64,000 bases of DNA, from contig NZ_JAPENW010000001.1 of NCBI RefSeq assembly GCF_026341855.1, forward strand, positions 1,674,001 to 1,738,000, written 5' to 3'. The translations under genes and the position numbers were made by a program. This DNA comes from Streptomyces sp. NBC_00568. Lineage in GTDB: Bacteria > Actinomycetota > Actinomycetes > Streptomycetales > Streptomycetaceae. The first letter of the stretch is position 1; the number at the start of each line of letters is the position of its first letter. Under the pieces are notes generated by a model, which searched no databases, was not told where the DNA came from, and worked only from the letters and a program-made list of their open reading frames with translations. Below are positions 17,330 to 26,194 of this stretch, in pieces.

Positions 17330-18363
17330 TGAGCGACACCAGCACCGAGAAGGCCGCGTCCGAGAAAAACCTCCTCGACCCGGGCTTCGAACTCACCCTG
17401 CGTCCCATGCGCTACCCGGACTTCTACGAGCGCTACCGGGACGCCATCAAGAACACCTGGACCGTCGAGGAGGTCGACCTCCACTCGGACGTCGCGGACC
17501 TCGCGAAGCTGACGCCGGGTGAGCAGCACATGATCGGCCGGCTGGTCGCGTTCTTCGCGACGGGCGACTCGATCGTGTCGAACAACCTGGTGCTGACGCT
17601 GTACAAGCACATCAACTCCCCCGAGGCGCGGCTCTACCTGAGCCGTCAGCTCTTCGAGGAGGCGGTGCACGTCCAGTTCTATCTGACGCTGCTCGACACC
17701 TATCTGCCCGACCCCGAGGACCGCACCGCGGCCTTCGCGGCCGTCGAGAGCATCCCCTCCATCCGCGAGAAGGCGCAGTTCTGCTTCAAGTGGATGGACT
17801 CGGTGGAGAAGCTGGACCGGCTGGAGACCCAGGCCGACCGCCGCCGCTTCCTGCTCAACCTCATCTGCTTCGCCGCGTGCATCGAGGGGCTCTTCTTCTA
17901 CGGGGCCTTCGCGTACGTCTACTGGTTCCGCAGCCGGGGTCTGCTGCACGGCCTGGCGACCGGCACCAACTGGGTGTTCCGCGACGAGACGATGCACATG
18001 AGCTTCGCCTTCGAGGTCGTCGACACCGTCCGCAAGGAGGAGCCGGAGCTCTTCGACGACCGGCTCCAGGAGCAGGTGACCGACATGCTGCGCGAGGCCG
18101 TCGAGGCGGAGCTGCAGTTCGGGCGCGATCTGTGCGGTGAGGGTCTGCCGGGCATGAACACCGACTCGATGCGGCAGTACCTGGAGTGCGTCGCCGACCA
18201 GCGCCTCCAGCGGCTGGGCTTCGCGCCGGTGTACGGCTCAGAGAACCCGTTCTCCTTCATGGAGCTCCAGGGCGTCCAGGAGCTGACCAACTTCTTCGAG
18301 CGCCGGCCGTCCGCGTACCAGGTCGCGGTGGAGGGCACGGTCGACCTCGACGAGGACTTCTGA
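17329..18363 (+). CDS. nrdB: class Ia ribonucleoside-diphosphate reductase, small subunit
   Basis: A 344-residue di-iron subunit that makes the tyrosyl radical for NrdA. The ferritin-like bundle shows EEAVHVQFY (E-E-x-x-H-x-x-x-Y, ligands plus the radical tyrosine position) and DETMHMSFAFEV with further ligands. The C-terminus (STVDLDEDF-like, here GTVDLDEDF) is the flexible tail that docks on the large subunit. The ATG shares one base with the nrdA stop (TAATG), so the two are co-translated. A perfect 18-bp hairpin 60 bases after the stop ends the operon. Confidence 0.96.
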   Translation: MSDTSTEKAASEKNLLDPGFELTLRPMRYPDFYERYRDAIKNTWTVEEVDLHSDVADLAKLTPGEQHMIGRLVAFFATGDSIVSNNLVLTLYKHINSPEARLYLSRQLFEEAVHVQFYLTLLDTYLPDPEDRTAAFAAVESIPSIREKAQFCFKWMDSVEKLDRLETQADRRRFLLNLICFAACIEGLFFYGAFAYVYWFRSRGLLHGLATGTNWVFRDETMHMSFAFEVVDTVRKEEPELFDDRLQEQVTDMLREAVEAELQFGRDLCGEGLPGMNTDSMRQYLECVADQRLQRLGFAPVYGSENPFSFMELQGVQELTNFFERRPSAYQVAVEGTVDLDEDF

Positions 18364-18424
18364 CCGCTCGCCCTCCGGACGGTCCGGCCTCGGCCGGCAC
18401 CGCCGCGACGACCGGGTGACAGAT

Positions 18425-18463
18425 GACAGGGCCCCGGCCGCCATGGGCGGCCGGGGCCCTGTC
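18425..18463 (+). terminator. nrdAB terminator
   Basis: A perfect 18-bp stem (18425-18442 with 18446-18463) and a 3-base ATG loop. It separates nrdAB from the lipoprotein gene downstream. Confidence 0.88.
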
Positions 18464-18521
18464 GCGCGGAGGGGGATCCTGATCCGCCGGTGGCACGTCC
18501 AACCCGCAAGGAGGCCACCCC

Positions 18522-18989
18522 ATGCGTCGAACGACCCCCACCCGGACCATCGCCCTCACCGCCCTGATCCTGCTCCTCGCGGGCTGCGGCACGCAGAGCG
18601 GAGGCGACGCGGGCGGCAGCGGCACCGTGTCGCCGTCGCCCACCCCGTCCACCCCGTCCACCCGGGACTGCGCCACGGCGAAGGCGGAGCTCGGCGCCGC
18701 CGACACCGGCGACACGTACTGTCTGGCGCCCGGCGAGACGATCCGTGTCTCGCTGGACGGCACCACACGCAAACCCTGGGCGCCCGTCAAGGCCGCCGGC
18801 AGCGCGCTGGAGGCCACCAACAGCGGCATCGTCCTCCAGCCGGGCGACGCGTCCGCCGCCTACAAGGCGGTCTCGCCGGGAACGGTCCGGCTGACGTCGT
18901 CCCGGCCGATGTGTCCGAGTGATCCGGCCCGGGTCTCCTGCGACGGGCTTCAGGAGTGGGCGGTCACCGTGGTGGTGACGAAGGAGTGA
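18522..18989 (+). CDS. putative lipoprotein of unknown function
   Basis: A 155-residue predicted lipoprotein: basic start MRRTTPTR, hydrophobic core IALTALILLL and lipobox LAGC with the lipidated cysteine at 22, followed by a Gly/Ser/Pro/Thr-rich spacer. The mature part has four cysteines (DCATAK, YCLAPG, MCPSD, SCDGL) that could form two disulfides outside the cell. No family was recognised. AAGGAGG lies about ten bases before the ATG. It follows the nrdAB terminator, so it probably has its own promoter. Its 3' end overlaps the convergent small membrane gene by 40 bases. Confidence 0.8.
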   Translation: MRRTTPTRTIALTALILLLAGCGTQSGGDAGGSGTVSPSPTPSTPSTRDCATAKAELGAADTGDTYCLAPGETIRVSLDGTTRKPWAPVKAAGSALEATNSGIVLQPGDASAAYKAVSPGTVRLTSSRPMCPSDPARVSCDGLQEWAVTVVVTKE

Positions 18990-19153
18990 GGCCGCGGCGG
19001 CCGCCCGGTCTCCTGGCGGGGGCCGGCGGCCGCCCTGAGCTGACGGTCCACGCGCCGCTCGCGCGCGAGCCCGATCAGGGAGGGGAGCGCCACGACCGCG
19101 AAGATCCCGAGAACGGCCAGGATTCCGACGAGGTTGTCCATCACTGAGTTCAT
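18950..19153 (-). CDS. small single-helix membrane protein
   Basis: A 67-residue protein with one membrane helix, LVGILAVLGIFAVVALPSLIG, then a basic stretch (LARERRVDRQLRAA). This arrangement is common among small conserved actinobacterial membrane proteins of unknown role. The ATG at 19153 gives MNSVMDNLVG; a GTG two codons upstream and the ATG at 19141 are alternatives. A possible AAGGAG lies rather far upstream. Its last 13 codons overlap the convergent lipoprotein gene, which lowers confidence in the exact end of expression but not in the helix. Confidence 0.6.
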   Translation of the reverse strand: MNSVMDNLVGILAVLGIFAVVALPSLIGLARERRVDRQLRAAAGPRQETGRPPRPHSFVTTTVTAHS

Positions 19154-19246
19154 GGACACTAGTGTCGCGTCGATGACTCCTTACGGTCAGTGGCAGAACT
19201 GCCGCACACCCTCGAATTACTGCCACTTCCACGGCACACTGGGGAC

Positions 19247-20212
19247 ATGCTGAACAACGTGGCGGCCGTCCTGCTCGACGGCGTGCATCCCTTCGAACTC
19301 GGCGTCGTCTGCGAGGTGTTCGGCCTCGACCGCAGCGACGAGGGCCTGCCCGTCTACGACTTCGCGGTCGTCTCCGCCGAAGGGCCGACGCTCGGCACCC
19401 ATGTCGCCGGGTTCACCGTCTCCACCCCGTACGGCCTGGACCGGCTGGACGAGGCCGATCTGGTGGTCGTGCCCGCCGGGGACACGTACGCCGTGCGCGG
19501 CTATCCGCCCGAACTGCTCGCGTCGCTGCGCCGCGTGGTGGACCGCGGGGCCCGGGTGCTCAGCGTCTGCTCCGGGGTCTTCGCGCTCGGCGCGGCCGGG
19601 CTCCTGGACGGCCGGCGCTGCGCCGTGCACTGGCAGCACGTCGACGGGCTGGCCCGGCAGTACCCGCGGGCGATCATCGAGCCGGACGTCCTGTACGTGG
19701 ACGAGGACCCGGTGATCACCTCGGCCGGCACGGCCGCCGGGATCGACGCCTGCCTGCACATCGTCCGCAAGGAGCAGGGTCCCGAGGTGGCCAACTCCAT
19801 CGCCCGCCGCATGGTGGTGCCGCCGCACCGCGACGGCGGCCAGGCCCAGTACATCGAGCGGCCCCTGCCCCGCTCACGGTGCGACACGGTCGGCGAGGTG
19901 CTGGTGTGGATGCAGCAACACCTTGACGAGGAGACGACCGTCGAACAGCTCGCGGCCCGTGCCCATATGGCGCCGCGCACCTTCGCACGCCGCTTCCAGC
20001 AGGAGACGGGGACCACGCCGTACCGCTGGATCCTGCGTCAACGGGTCCTGCTGGCACAGGAGTTGCTGGAGGCCACGGACGAGACGATGGACGCGATCGC
20101 GGGCCGCGCCGGCTTCGGCAACGCGGCGGCGCTGCGCCATCAGTTCGTACGGAGTCTGGGGACGACTCCGCAGGCGTACCGGCGCACGTTCAGGGGCCCG
20201 AAGGCGGCCTGA
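19247..20212 (+). CDS. AraC-family regulator with amidase-like (GATase1) domain
   Basis: A 321-residue FtrA-type regulator. The N-terminal DJ-1/PfpI-like domain (about 1-190) contains VCSGVFALGAAGLL, where the cysteine occupies the nucleophile-elbow position. The C-terminal AraC domain (about 215-320) has two helix-turn-helix units, TVEQLAARAHMAPRTFARRF and DAIAGRAGFGNAAALRHQF. The ATG at 19247 (MLNNVAAVLLDGV) begins the first strand; a GTG at 19190 would add unlikely residues. In S. coelicolor an AraC-like gene, nrdS, is described as part of the nrdABS operon. This gene is the positional candidate, but here a terminator and two other genes separate it from nrdB, so I leave the symbol blank. 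Confidence 0.88.
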   Translation: MLNNVAAVLLDGVHPFELGVVCEVFGLDRSDEGLPVYDFAVVSAEGPTLGTHVAGFTVSTPYGLDRLDEADLVVVPAGDTYAVRGYPPELLASLRRVVDRGARVLSVCSGVFALGAAGLLDGRRCAVHWQHVDGLARQYPRAIIEPDVLYVDEDPVITSAGTAAGIDACLHIVRKEQGPEVANSIARRMVVPPHRDGGQAQYIERPLPRSRCDTVGEVLVWMQQHLDEETTVEQLAARAHMAPRTFARRFQQETGTTPYRWILRQRVLLAQELLEATDETMDAIAGRAGFGNAAALRHQFVRSLGTTPQAYRRTFRGPKAA

Positions 20213-20263
20213 ACGTGCGCCGGTGGACATGCGGGCCGGACACCGGCCGGGCACCCGACCGCC

Positions 20264-21634
20264 TCAGCGGGGACGGGCCTTCAGCCGCAGCTCGTCGGGC
20301 CGCAGGGTGATGCCGACGCGGGTCGTGTCGCTGGACCCGGACACCGGCTCGAAGCGCCACCGGGACGCCACGGTCGCGGTGATCAGGCTGAGCAGCGCCA
20401 TCGAGAAGTGGTCACTCGGGCACTTGCGGTTGCCGACACTGAAGGGGCGCATCGCGTACTTCGGGATGTCCTTGGAGCGTTCCGGAAGCCAGCGGTCGGG
20501 ATCGAAATCCAGATGCTCCTGGTACGACCGCGGGTCGCGCTGGATCGCGTACGGACTGTAGATGATGTCGGCACCGGCCGGAATGCGATAGCCACCCAGC
20601 TCGGTTTCGGTCACCGCGCGCCGCGTCAATATCCATACGGCGGGGCGCAAACGCATCGCCTCGACGACGACATTGTTCGTATGCGACAGCTTCCGGACGT
20701 CGTCGAATCCGACGGGCCGGTCTCCGGCGATGGATCGGACCTCTTCGGCCACCTTGTCCGCCTGTTCCGGATGTTCCGTCAGGACTTGGAGCAGCCACAT
20801 GATCGTGGAGGCGATGGTTTCGCTGCCGGGAGTGAGTATCGCGACGACTTGGTCGTGGATCTCCTGTTCGTCGATGGGGTCGCCGTCGTCGTTCTTCGCT
20901 TCCAGCAATGCCGTCAGCAAATCGTCCGGCTTTTGACCAGATGCCCGTCGCTCGTCGATGATCTCGTCGACGAGCGCATGCAAATCGGCCAATGCCCGGT
21001 CGAATGCGCGCATCGAAGGAAGCGGAAGCCGATAGAGCGGCCCCGCGGGTATGACCATGCGCCGGTACATGCCACGGAACACGGTGGCGAGGGCGAGGCT
21101 CAGCCGCTCGGCACGCTCGTCCATGAACCGGCCGCGCAGCAGACAGCGGGCGGCGACGCGGACGGCGACCCGGAACGACTCGGAGGTGCAGTCGACGGCC
21201 GTCCCCGGCTCCCAGCGCGCCGCGAACGCGCGCGCCTCCTCCTCCATGATCGGGCCGTACTCGGGGATGATGTCGAGCCGGAACGCGGGCTGAATGGTCC
21301 GCCGCTGGCGCCGGTGCTGCGGCCCGTTGGCCGTGGCCACACCCTGCTTGCCCAGCAGCCCTTCGAGCGACTCCCACAGGGGGCCGCCGATCTCGTAGTC
21401 GGGGCTGAGCGCCAGCTCCCCGGTGAGCGCGGGGGTGGTGACGGCGTACACCGTCTTGGGGCCCATCCTGAGCCGCACGACATCGCCGTGGTCACGCAGC
21501 TGGGCGAGGAAGCCCAGCGGGTCGCGTACCAGCTTCCAGCCGTGCCCGAGACCGGGCACCCCGCCTCCGGCGATGGGCGGGACGGACAGCTCCCGCACCT
21601 CGGGCACCTCGGGTCGTACCGACTCGACGGTCAT
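20264..21634 (-). CDS. cyp170A1: cytochrome P450 CYP170A (albaflavenone synthase)
   Basis: A 456-residue cytochrome P450 expected to oxidise epi-isozizaene in two steps to the antibiotic sesquiterpene albaflavenone. The heme-ligand motif is [11 protein letters not shown] with the cysteine near residue 405; the K-helix ExxR is EAMRLRP; the I-helix reads [11 protein letters not shown]. The S. coelicolor enzyme also has a moonlighting farnesene synthase site built from Asp-rich segments; here DDLLT and NDDGDPID occur in the corresponding part of the sequence. The start overlaps the terpene-synthase stop by four bases (ATGA), so translation is coupled. Identification depends strongly on that neighbour. 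Confidence 0.93.
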   Translation of the reverse strand: MTVESVRPEVPEVRELSVPPIAGGGVPGLGHGWKLVRDPLGFLAQLRDHGDVVRLRMGPKTVYAVTTPALTGELALSPDYEIGGPLWESLEGLLGKQGVATANGPQHRRQRRTIQPAFRLDIIPEYGPIMEEEARAFAARWEPGTAVDCTSESFRVAVRVAARCLLRGRFMDERAERLSLALATVFRGMYRRMVIPAGPLYRLPLPSMRAFDRALADLHALVDEIIDERRASGQKPDDLLTALLEAKNDDGDPIDEQEIHDQVVAILTPGSETIASTIMWLLQVLTEHPEQADKVAEEVRSIAGDRPVGFDDVRKLSHTNNVVVEAMRLRPAVWILTRRAVTETELGGYRIPAGADIIYSPYAIQRDPRSYQEHLDFDPDRWLPERSKDIPKYAMRPFSVGNRKCPSDHFSMALLSLITATVASRWRFEPVSGSSDTTRVGITLRPDELRLKARPR

Positions 21635-22710
21635 TTCTCACCTGCCGCTTCGTTGTTGACGTACGGGGGTGTGGAGCGGTCGTCCCAGTTGTCGACCATG
21701 TACCTGCCCGACTCGTGGTGGAACCAGTACACGGAGCTGAACCAGTTCCGCATGTTTCCGAGGCACGCCCTCACGGCGACACTGGTCTCTTTTCCTTGCA
21801 CGGTGCCGTCCGCGAGTGTGTCGGCGAGCCTCAATACGTCCTGCTCGGCGATGAGGAATTGTTCGATGCATTCTTCGATCCGTCGTCTCACTTCGGTGAC
21901 GGATTCTTCGAGCGTCAGCCCCTGATGATGAATGAGACTGATTCCGAGATTGTGGACCTCGTCACCCGCTATTTCCTTGGGCAGTGAACAGAGGTCGTTG
22001 TACCAGGCGGCGAATTCCTGACTGAGCAGTGCCGCCCGGTGAAATGCCGGATGCAGCCGCACCTTGTTGGGGATTTCCTGTCCCGCACTCGGTTCCAGAA
22101 GGTCGGTCCAGATCCAGTGCGCAAAGGTGAGCCGGCGGAGTTCGAGGTATTCCCCGACCGTGGGGACGGTGCCGGAGGTACGGTTCCGGAACTCCCGGTC
22201 GTACGCCTCGATCACCGCGTGGAAGTGGAGCGCGAACCGCTTGTTCCAGTTCTCGCCGAGGAACGAGTACAGCCGCACCATGCTGTCCGCGAACCCCGCC
22301 ACCAGGGGATCCTGGTGATGCAGATGGTCCCTGGGGGCGTCGAGGGCCGCGTGAAGCTGCACCCTGAGCCTCCGCCAGGCGTCCACCCGGCCGTGGATGA
22401 CATCGCGGTCGTGCCGGTCGTCCCAGACGAAGAACCACGCGCTGTAGTCCGCTATCGCCTGCATGACCTCGTCGGGGGCGCCAATGTAGTAGCCCGCCAT
22501 GAGGTCCGTGTAGCACAGGCCGTCGGCATATTCCTCGACCTTGTCCGCGGACATCAGTCGTTTTTCCAGGAGCCAGATCCGGGTCTTCTCCTGGAGCTTG
22601 GGCCAATACGGGTGCAGTTGACGGGGAAACTCGGACTCGATCACCGGGAGAGAGAGCGCCGGTGGTACCGCGATCGCTGTCGATGAAGAGCCGTATGAGA
22701 AAGCATGCAC
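21631..22710 (-). CDS. cyc1: epi-isozizaene synthase (sesquiterpene cyclase)
   Basis: A 359-residue class I terpene cyclase that converts farnesyl diphosphate to epi-isozizaene. It carries the Asp-rich metal motif DDRHD at residues 97-101 (after FFVW) and the NSE motif NDLCSLPKE at 238-246. The C-terminal [16 protein letters not shown] and many other segments match the recalled S. coelicolor enzyme nearly word for word. The GTG at 22710 ([10 protein letters not shown]) follows a GAGAGGGG ribosome site and matches the known N-terminus. It is the first gene of a two-gene operon with the P450, in the same place as in S. coelicolor. Confidence 0.96.
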   Translation of the reverse strand: MHAFSYGSSSTAIAVPPALSLPVIESEFPRQLHPYWPKLQEKTRIWLLEKRLMSADKVEEYADGLCYTDLMAGYYIGAPDEVMQAIADYSAWFFVWDDRHDRDVIHGRVDAWRRLRVQLHAALDAPRDHLHHQDPLVAGFADSMVRLYSFLGENWNKRFALHFHAVIEAYDREFRNRTSGTVPTVGEYLELRRLTFAHWIWTDLLEPSAGQEIPNKVRLHPAFHRAALLSQEFAAWYNDLCSLPKEIAGDEVHNLGISLIHHQGLTLEESVTEVRRRIEECIEQFLIAEQDVLRLADTLADGTVQGKETSVAVRACLGNMRNWFSSVYWFHHESGRYMVDNWDDRSTPPYVNNEAAGEK

Positions 22711-23051
22711 GAACAAACCCCTCTCAGCCGCCTGTTGACGCCACACCCCTCCAGCTGTGCCGGGCGTGCGCCGTTGCGTATCCCCGCACTTCCCATTCAG
22801 CCCTACAACTGACCGTTCTGGGAACGGATTTGGCCCACTGACTACCTCAGCATGCCGAGAATCTCCCCTTGTGTGACTGAATCCGGATCATTGAAGGAGC
22901 ACAAGGGATCGAACGTGCGACGTACATGCGAACGGTGCCTGGTCAGGGCGTTCACCCGACCAGGCACCGTTCGAGCAGACCCACGAGGGGTCGTGCGTCC
23001 CGCCTGTCAAAATGCGTCACAGCCGTCCGGGACGACCGGCGACGTGATGGT
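22711..23051. other. spacer between def and the albaflavenone operon
   Basis: 341 bases without a gene. It contains the promoter region of the terpene operon (AT-richer near 22785-22830 and 22855-22905) and, nearer def, the strong def terminator at 22929-22973. Confidence 0.6.
22929..22973 (-). terminator. def terminator
   Basis: A perfect 16-bp stem (CGAACGGTGCCTGGTC / GACCAGGCACCGTTCG) with a 13-base loop, downstream of def on the minus strand. Confidence 0.85.
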
Positions 23052-23702
23052 TCAGTCGTTCGCCACGGTCGCGTAGCGCGGCTCGTTCTCGGCCATCTGC
23101 CGCAGCGCGTCCTTGCGCTCGCGCTTGGAGAGCCGGTCGATGTACAGGTAGCCGTACAGGTGGTCCGTCTCGTGCTGGAGGCAGCGCGCGAAGTAGCCCG
23201 TGCCGCGCACCCTGATCGGGTTGCCCTTCTCGTCCTGCCCGGTGACCTCGGCGTAGTCGGGGCGGGCGAGCGGCGCGTACGCGGTCGGCACGGAGAGGCA
23301 GCCCTCGTTGCTCTCGTCCAGCTGGCGCTGGTCGGCGGGCAGGTCGACGAGCTTCGGGTTGCAGACCACACCGACGTGCCGGGTGCCCTGGTCGTCCTGG
23401 CAGTCGTAGACGAAGACCTTCAGGTCGACGCCGATCTGATTGGCGGCCAGGCCCACGCCCTCGGCGGTGCGCTGGCTCGCGAACATGTCGGCGACCAGCT
23501 GCTCCAGCTCGTCCCCGAAGTCGGTGACGTCCTTGCACTCCTTGTGCAGAACCGGGTTCCCGACCACCGTGATCGGCCGCGAGGTGCCGCGCTCGCGGTA
23601 GGCGGCCTCGCGCTCCTCGGCGTCCTCGGTGTCGATGACGAAGCCGTCGTCGTCCACGGGGAGCACGCCCACGTGCTGCTGATCGGTGTCCTGCTGCGCC
23701 AT
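23052..23702 (-). CDS. def: peptide deformylase
   Basis: A 216-residue deformylase that removes the N-formyl group from new proteins at the ribosome exit. All three family motifs are present: [10 protein letters not shown] (82-91), EGCLSVP (133-139, cysteine metal ligand) and HETDH (177-181, two histidine ligands and catalytic Glu). A ~40-residue hydrophilic N-terminal extension ([11 protein letters not shown]... [13 protein letters not shown]) precedes the catalytic core and is typical of the long actinobacterial form. The ATG at 23702 follows a GAGGAAGG ribosome site. Its terminator hairpin is at 22929. The gene lies well away from fmt or other translation genes, so it is probably an additional deformylase. 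Confidence 0.95.
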   Translation of the reverse strand: MAQQDTDQQHVGVLPVDDDGFVIDTEDAEEREAAYRERGTSRPITVVGNPVLHKECKDVTDFGDELEQLVADMFASQRTAEGVGLAANQIGVDLKVFVYDCQDDQGTRHVGVVCNPKLVDLPADQRQLDESNEGCLSVPTAYAPLARPDYAEVTGQDEKGNPIRVRGTGYFARCLQHETDHLYGYLYIDRLSKRERKDALRQMAENEPRYATVAND

Positions 23703-23761
23703 GACGACGTACGCCTTCCTCAGACCTCGGTAAATTCTGCGAGTACAGCCTAAAGGTGTAC

Positions 23762-24742
23762 TCAGCAGACCTCTTCCAGATCCCGCCAGTCACGGGAGTC
23801 CGGGCTGTCCGCGACCCAGCCGTCGAGCAGGCCGCGCACCAGCGAGGCGGGCGCCGCGAGGCCGCACTCCCGCTCCGGGACCCAGAGCTGCCCGTCGGTG
23901 CGATGACCGAGCGGACCCGGGTGCCCCGGCTCACTGTGGTCGTGCGGGTCGAGGTGTTCCTCGTCGCCCTCGTCGGACGGCATCCGGGACTCGGAGCACA
24001 TCCGGCACAGCAGCCGTACGGACGACGACCAGTCCTCCGCGGCGAAGCCGGCGTCGGCGGCGAGCTGCTCCAGCGCGTCCCGGTCGTCCTCGGTGGCCGC
24101 CTCGAGCAGGACGACCCAGGTGGGCACCGGGGAGGGGGCCCACAGCTCGATCTCGTCGAAGACCGGGTAGGCGTGCCCCGCGGCGGTGGTCCGCTCGCCG
24201 TGCGGGACACCGTCGTGCAGCACGACCTCGCCCCAGCGGCGTCCGGAGGACGGCAGCGGGATCGACAGCACCTCGACGCGGGCGGGGTCCAGCCTGCGCC
24301 CCCACACCACCTCGGCCTCGCCCTCCGGCGACAGCCGGACGGCCGCGCTGCCGAGGTCCATGCCCACCGGCTCACCGGAGACGGCCGCGCCTCCGGGCAC
24401 CCGCAGTCCGTACGCCTGCCAGGAACGGCGGGCCAGCGGCCAGTCCTGGAGGGCGGTGGCCGCGATCCCCACGTTCCACCAGTCAGGTGCGCCGGTCTCC
24501 CGGTCGAGCAGAGCGACGGCCCGCAGGCCCGCCGCCCGCGCCTGCTCCCAGTCGTGCCGGAACTTGTGCAGCAGCGCCAGGTTGAACCAGGACTCGGACA
24601 GCCAGGGCTCCAGGTCCGCGGCACGCGTCAGCAGCGCTCCCGCGTCCTCGTACCGGCCGTCGCCGATCAGCGTGAACGCACGGTCGGTGGCCTGCCGCCA
24701 TGAGGCGGAGGGCCGGTGTCGTCCCTTGCCGAAGATCCTCAC
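23762..24742 (-). CDS. tetratricopeptide-repeat protein of unknown function
   Basis: A 326-residue cytoplasmic protein. An N-terminal part ([23 protein letters not shown], then [19 protein letters not shown]) shows two or three TPR-like helical pairs; the middle is a beta-rich region ([38 protein letters not shown]); a His/Asp-rich linker ([14 protein letters not shown]) leads to a short C-terminal domain ending LEEVC. I choose the GTG at 24742 ([12 protein letters not shown]); upstream in-frame starts would add repeat-encoded residues rich in Gly/Arg. An AAGGA lies too far from this GTG to be convincing. Function is unknown; protein-protein interaction is inferred from the repeats. Confidence 0.72.
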   Translation of the reverse strand: MRIFGKGRHRPSASWRQATDRAFTLIGDGRYEDAGALLTRAADLEPWLSESWFNLALLHKFRHDWEQARAAGLRAVALLDRETGAPDWWNVGIAATALQDWPLARRSWQAYGLRVPGGAAVSGEPVGMDLGSAAVRLSPEGEAEVVWGRRLDPARVEVLSIPLPSSGRRWGEVVLHDGVPHGERTTAAGHAYPVFDEIELWAPSPVPTWVVLLEAATEDDRDALEQLAADAGFAAEDWSSSVRLLCRMCSESRMPSDEGDEEHLDPHDHSEPGHPGPLGHRTDGQLWVPERECGLAAPASLVRGLLDGWVADSPDSRDWRDLEEVC

Positions 24743-24744
24743 GA

Positions 24745-24788
24745 TTCCCGCCTGCCAGTTCCTTGCGTTTCCCGCCTGCCGGTCCTTT
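24745..24788. repeat. two-copy 20-base direct repeat
   Basis: TTCCCGCCTGCCAGTTCCTT (24745-24764) recurs as a near-copy at 24769-24788. The repeat lies just upstream of the TPR gene start and argues that this stretch is not coding. Confidence 0.55.
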
Positions 24789-24895
24789 GAAGAGTCCCTT
24801 GAAGACAGTGCAGCCCCGGGCTGGCCCATGCCCCCGAACACCCTCTTCCTCGCATCCAACCACGGACCGTCGGACGGCCGCTCATTACCCATGGG

Positions 24896-26194
24896 TTACC
24901 CAGCCCAGGGCAAGGTCAGACCGGGTCGGGACAGGACCCGGGCGAGCGACTCCACGACCTCTGGCTGATAGTCGTGGGCGGTGGCCAGCCGCAGCTTCTC
25001 CAGGGCTGTCAGCGGCCCTCCGGGCCCTGCTTCCCGGGCCATCTCCTCGTATGCGTTCACGGCCCGGACGATGCGCGCGGTGACGGGCTGCTCCCGGTAG
25101 GGGTCCGCCTGCCGCTCCACCACCACGGCGACCTCGGCGTCCACCCCGGTCTGCCGTACGACGGCGCCGCCGAGCAGCGCGATCCTCCGCTGCTCGTCCG
25201 CCGGGAGCACGGCGGTGGCGCCGGCCGGCACGGGGTCGACCAGGCTGAGCTGTCCGATGTCGTGCATCAGCGCCGCGTACTCCAGGACGGTGAGGTCGGG
25301 CTCGGAAAGGCGCAGCTCCCGGCCGACGGCCCGGCTGAGCGCGGCCACGCGCCGGGCGTGCCCGGCCGGTGTGTACCCGGCGATCTCGGTCGCGCGCGCG
25401 AGGGAGGCGATCGTCTGCCGGTAGGTGACCCGCACCGCGGCGTACCGCCGGAAGGACAGCTGGGTGAGCAGCAGCGGCAGCGAGAAGACGGGCAGCGCCC
25501 ACAGCCCGACCACCGCGACCGCGAGCGACATGACGGCCCCGGTCGCGCACACGGCCGACCCGATCCCGAGCGTGGCCCGCAGTTCGTCGCGCAGCAGCGG
25601 CCCGAACGGCCACCGGGTCCGCACATGGGCCGTCGCCGCCGCGAGCACGGCGTCCCACAGGGTGGTGAGCACGAGCAGCGCGACCAGCAGCAGAGCGTGG
25701 GCCGGGCCGCCCCACTCCAGCAACCTGCCCTGGTTGTAGAGGGGTTGGAAGCAGACGGCGGCGAAGGCGACGGTGAGGACGCGGCGCGCGAGGTGGTCGA
25801 CCGTGGGCCCGCGTCCCCGCGCCACATGCGGAATGCAGCCGATCAGCGCCGCCGCCACGACGACGGCGACGACCTGGAGGACGCCGTGGTCGGTGCGGTG
25901 CCCGGCGTTCTCGCCGAGCAGCGCGTACGCGAGGGCTCCGGCGGCCCCGAGGGGCGCCGACTCCCGTTCCTCGGTCCCGCTCCACCGGGCGAGCTCGCCG
26001 ACGGCGATGAGAACGCCGAAGGCCAGCGCGGTGCCGCGTTCGTCGAGTCCGTCCCAGAGGGTGGCCCCGAGGGCGAGAACCGCGAGGAGGAGGGCGAGCG
26101 CGCGCACCGCGGTGAGCGCGGCGGGCGTTCTTCCGGCCGACGGGAGACGGGCGGCGCGGGCGGAGAGTCCGTGCCGCGGGGCGGCGGTGCTCAC
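24896..26194 (-). CDS. membrane protein with degenerate HD-GYP domain
   Basis: A 432-residue protein. The N-terminal half has about six or seven membrane helices (for example LTAVRALALLLAVLALGATL, VVAVVVAAALIGCIPHVARG). The C-terminal half has the start of an HD domain, GHARRVAALSRAVGRELRL and ALMHDIGQLSLVDP, so the first His and the HD pair remain. The later HHExxDGSGYP segment that defines active HD-GYP phosphodiesterases is replaced by VVVERQADPYREQ, lacking both the histidines and the GYP. It is therefore probably catalytically dead and may be a partner or sensor for its intact neighbour. Its GTG overlaps that gene's stop by four bases. Confidence 0.82.
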   Translation of the reverse strand: MSTAAPRHGLSARAARLPSAGRTPAALTAVRALALLLAVLALGATLWDGLDERGTALAFGVLIAVGELARWSGTEERESAPLGAAGALAYALLGENAGHRTDHGVLQVVAVVVAAALIGCIPHVARGRGPTVDHLARRVLTVAFAAVCFQPLYNQGRLLEWGGPAHALLLVALLVLTTLWDAVLAAATAHVRTRWPFGPLLRDELRATLGIGSAVCATGAVMSLAVAVVGLWALPVFSLPLLLTQLSFRRYAAVRVTYRQTIASLARATEIAGYTPAGHARRVAALSRAVGRELRLSEPDLTVLEYAALMHDIGQLSLVDPVPAGATAVLPADEQRRIALLGGAVVRQTGVDAEVAVVVERQADPYREQPVTARIVRAVNAYEEMAREAGPGGPLTALEKLRLATAHDYQPEVVESLARVLSRPGLTLPWAG

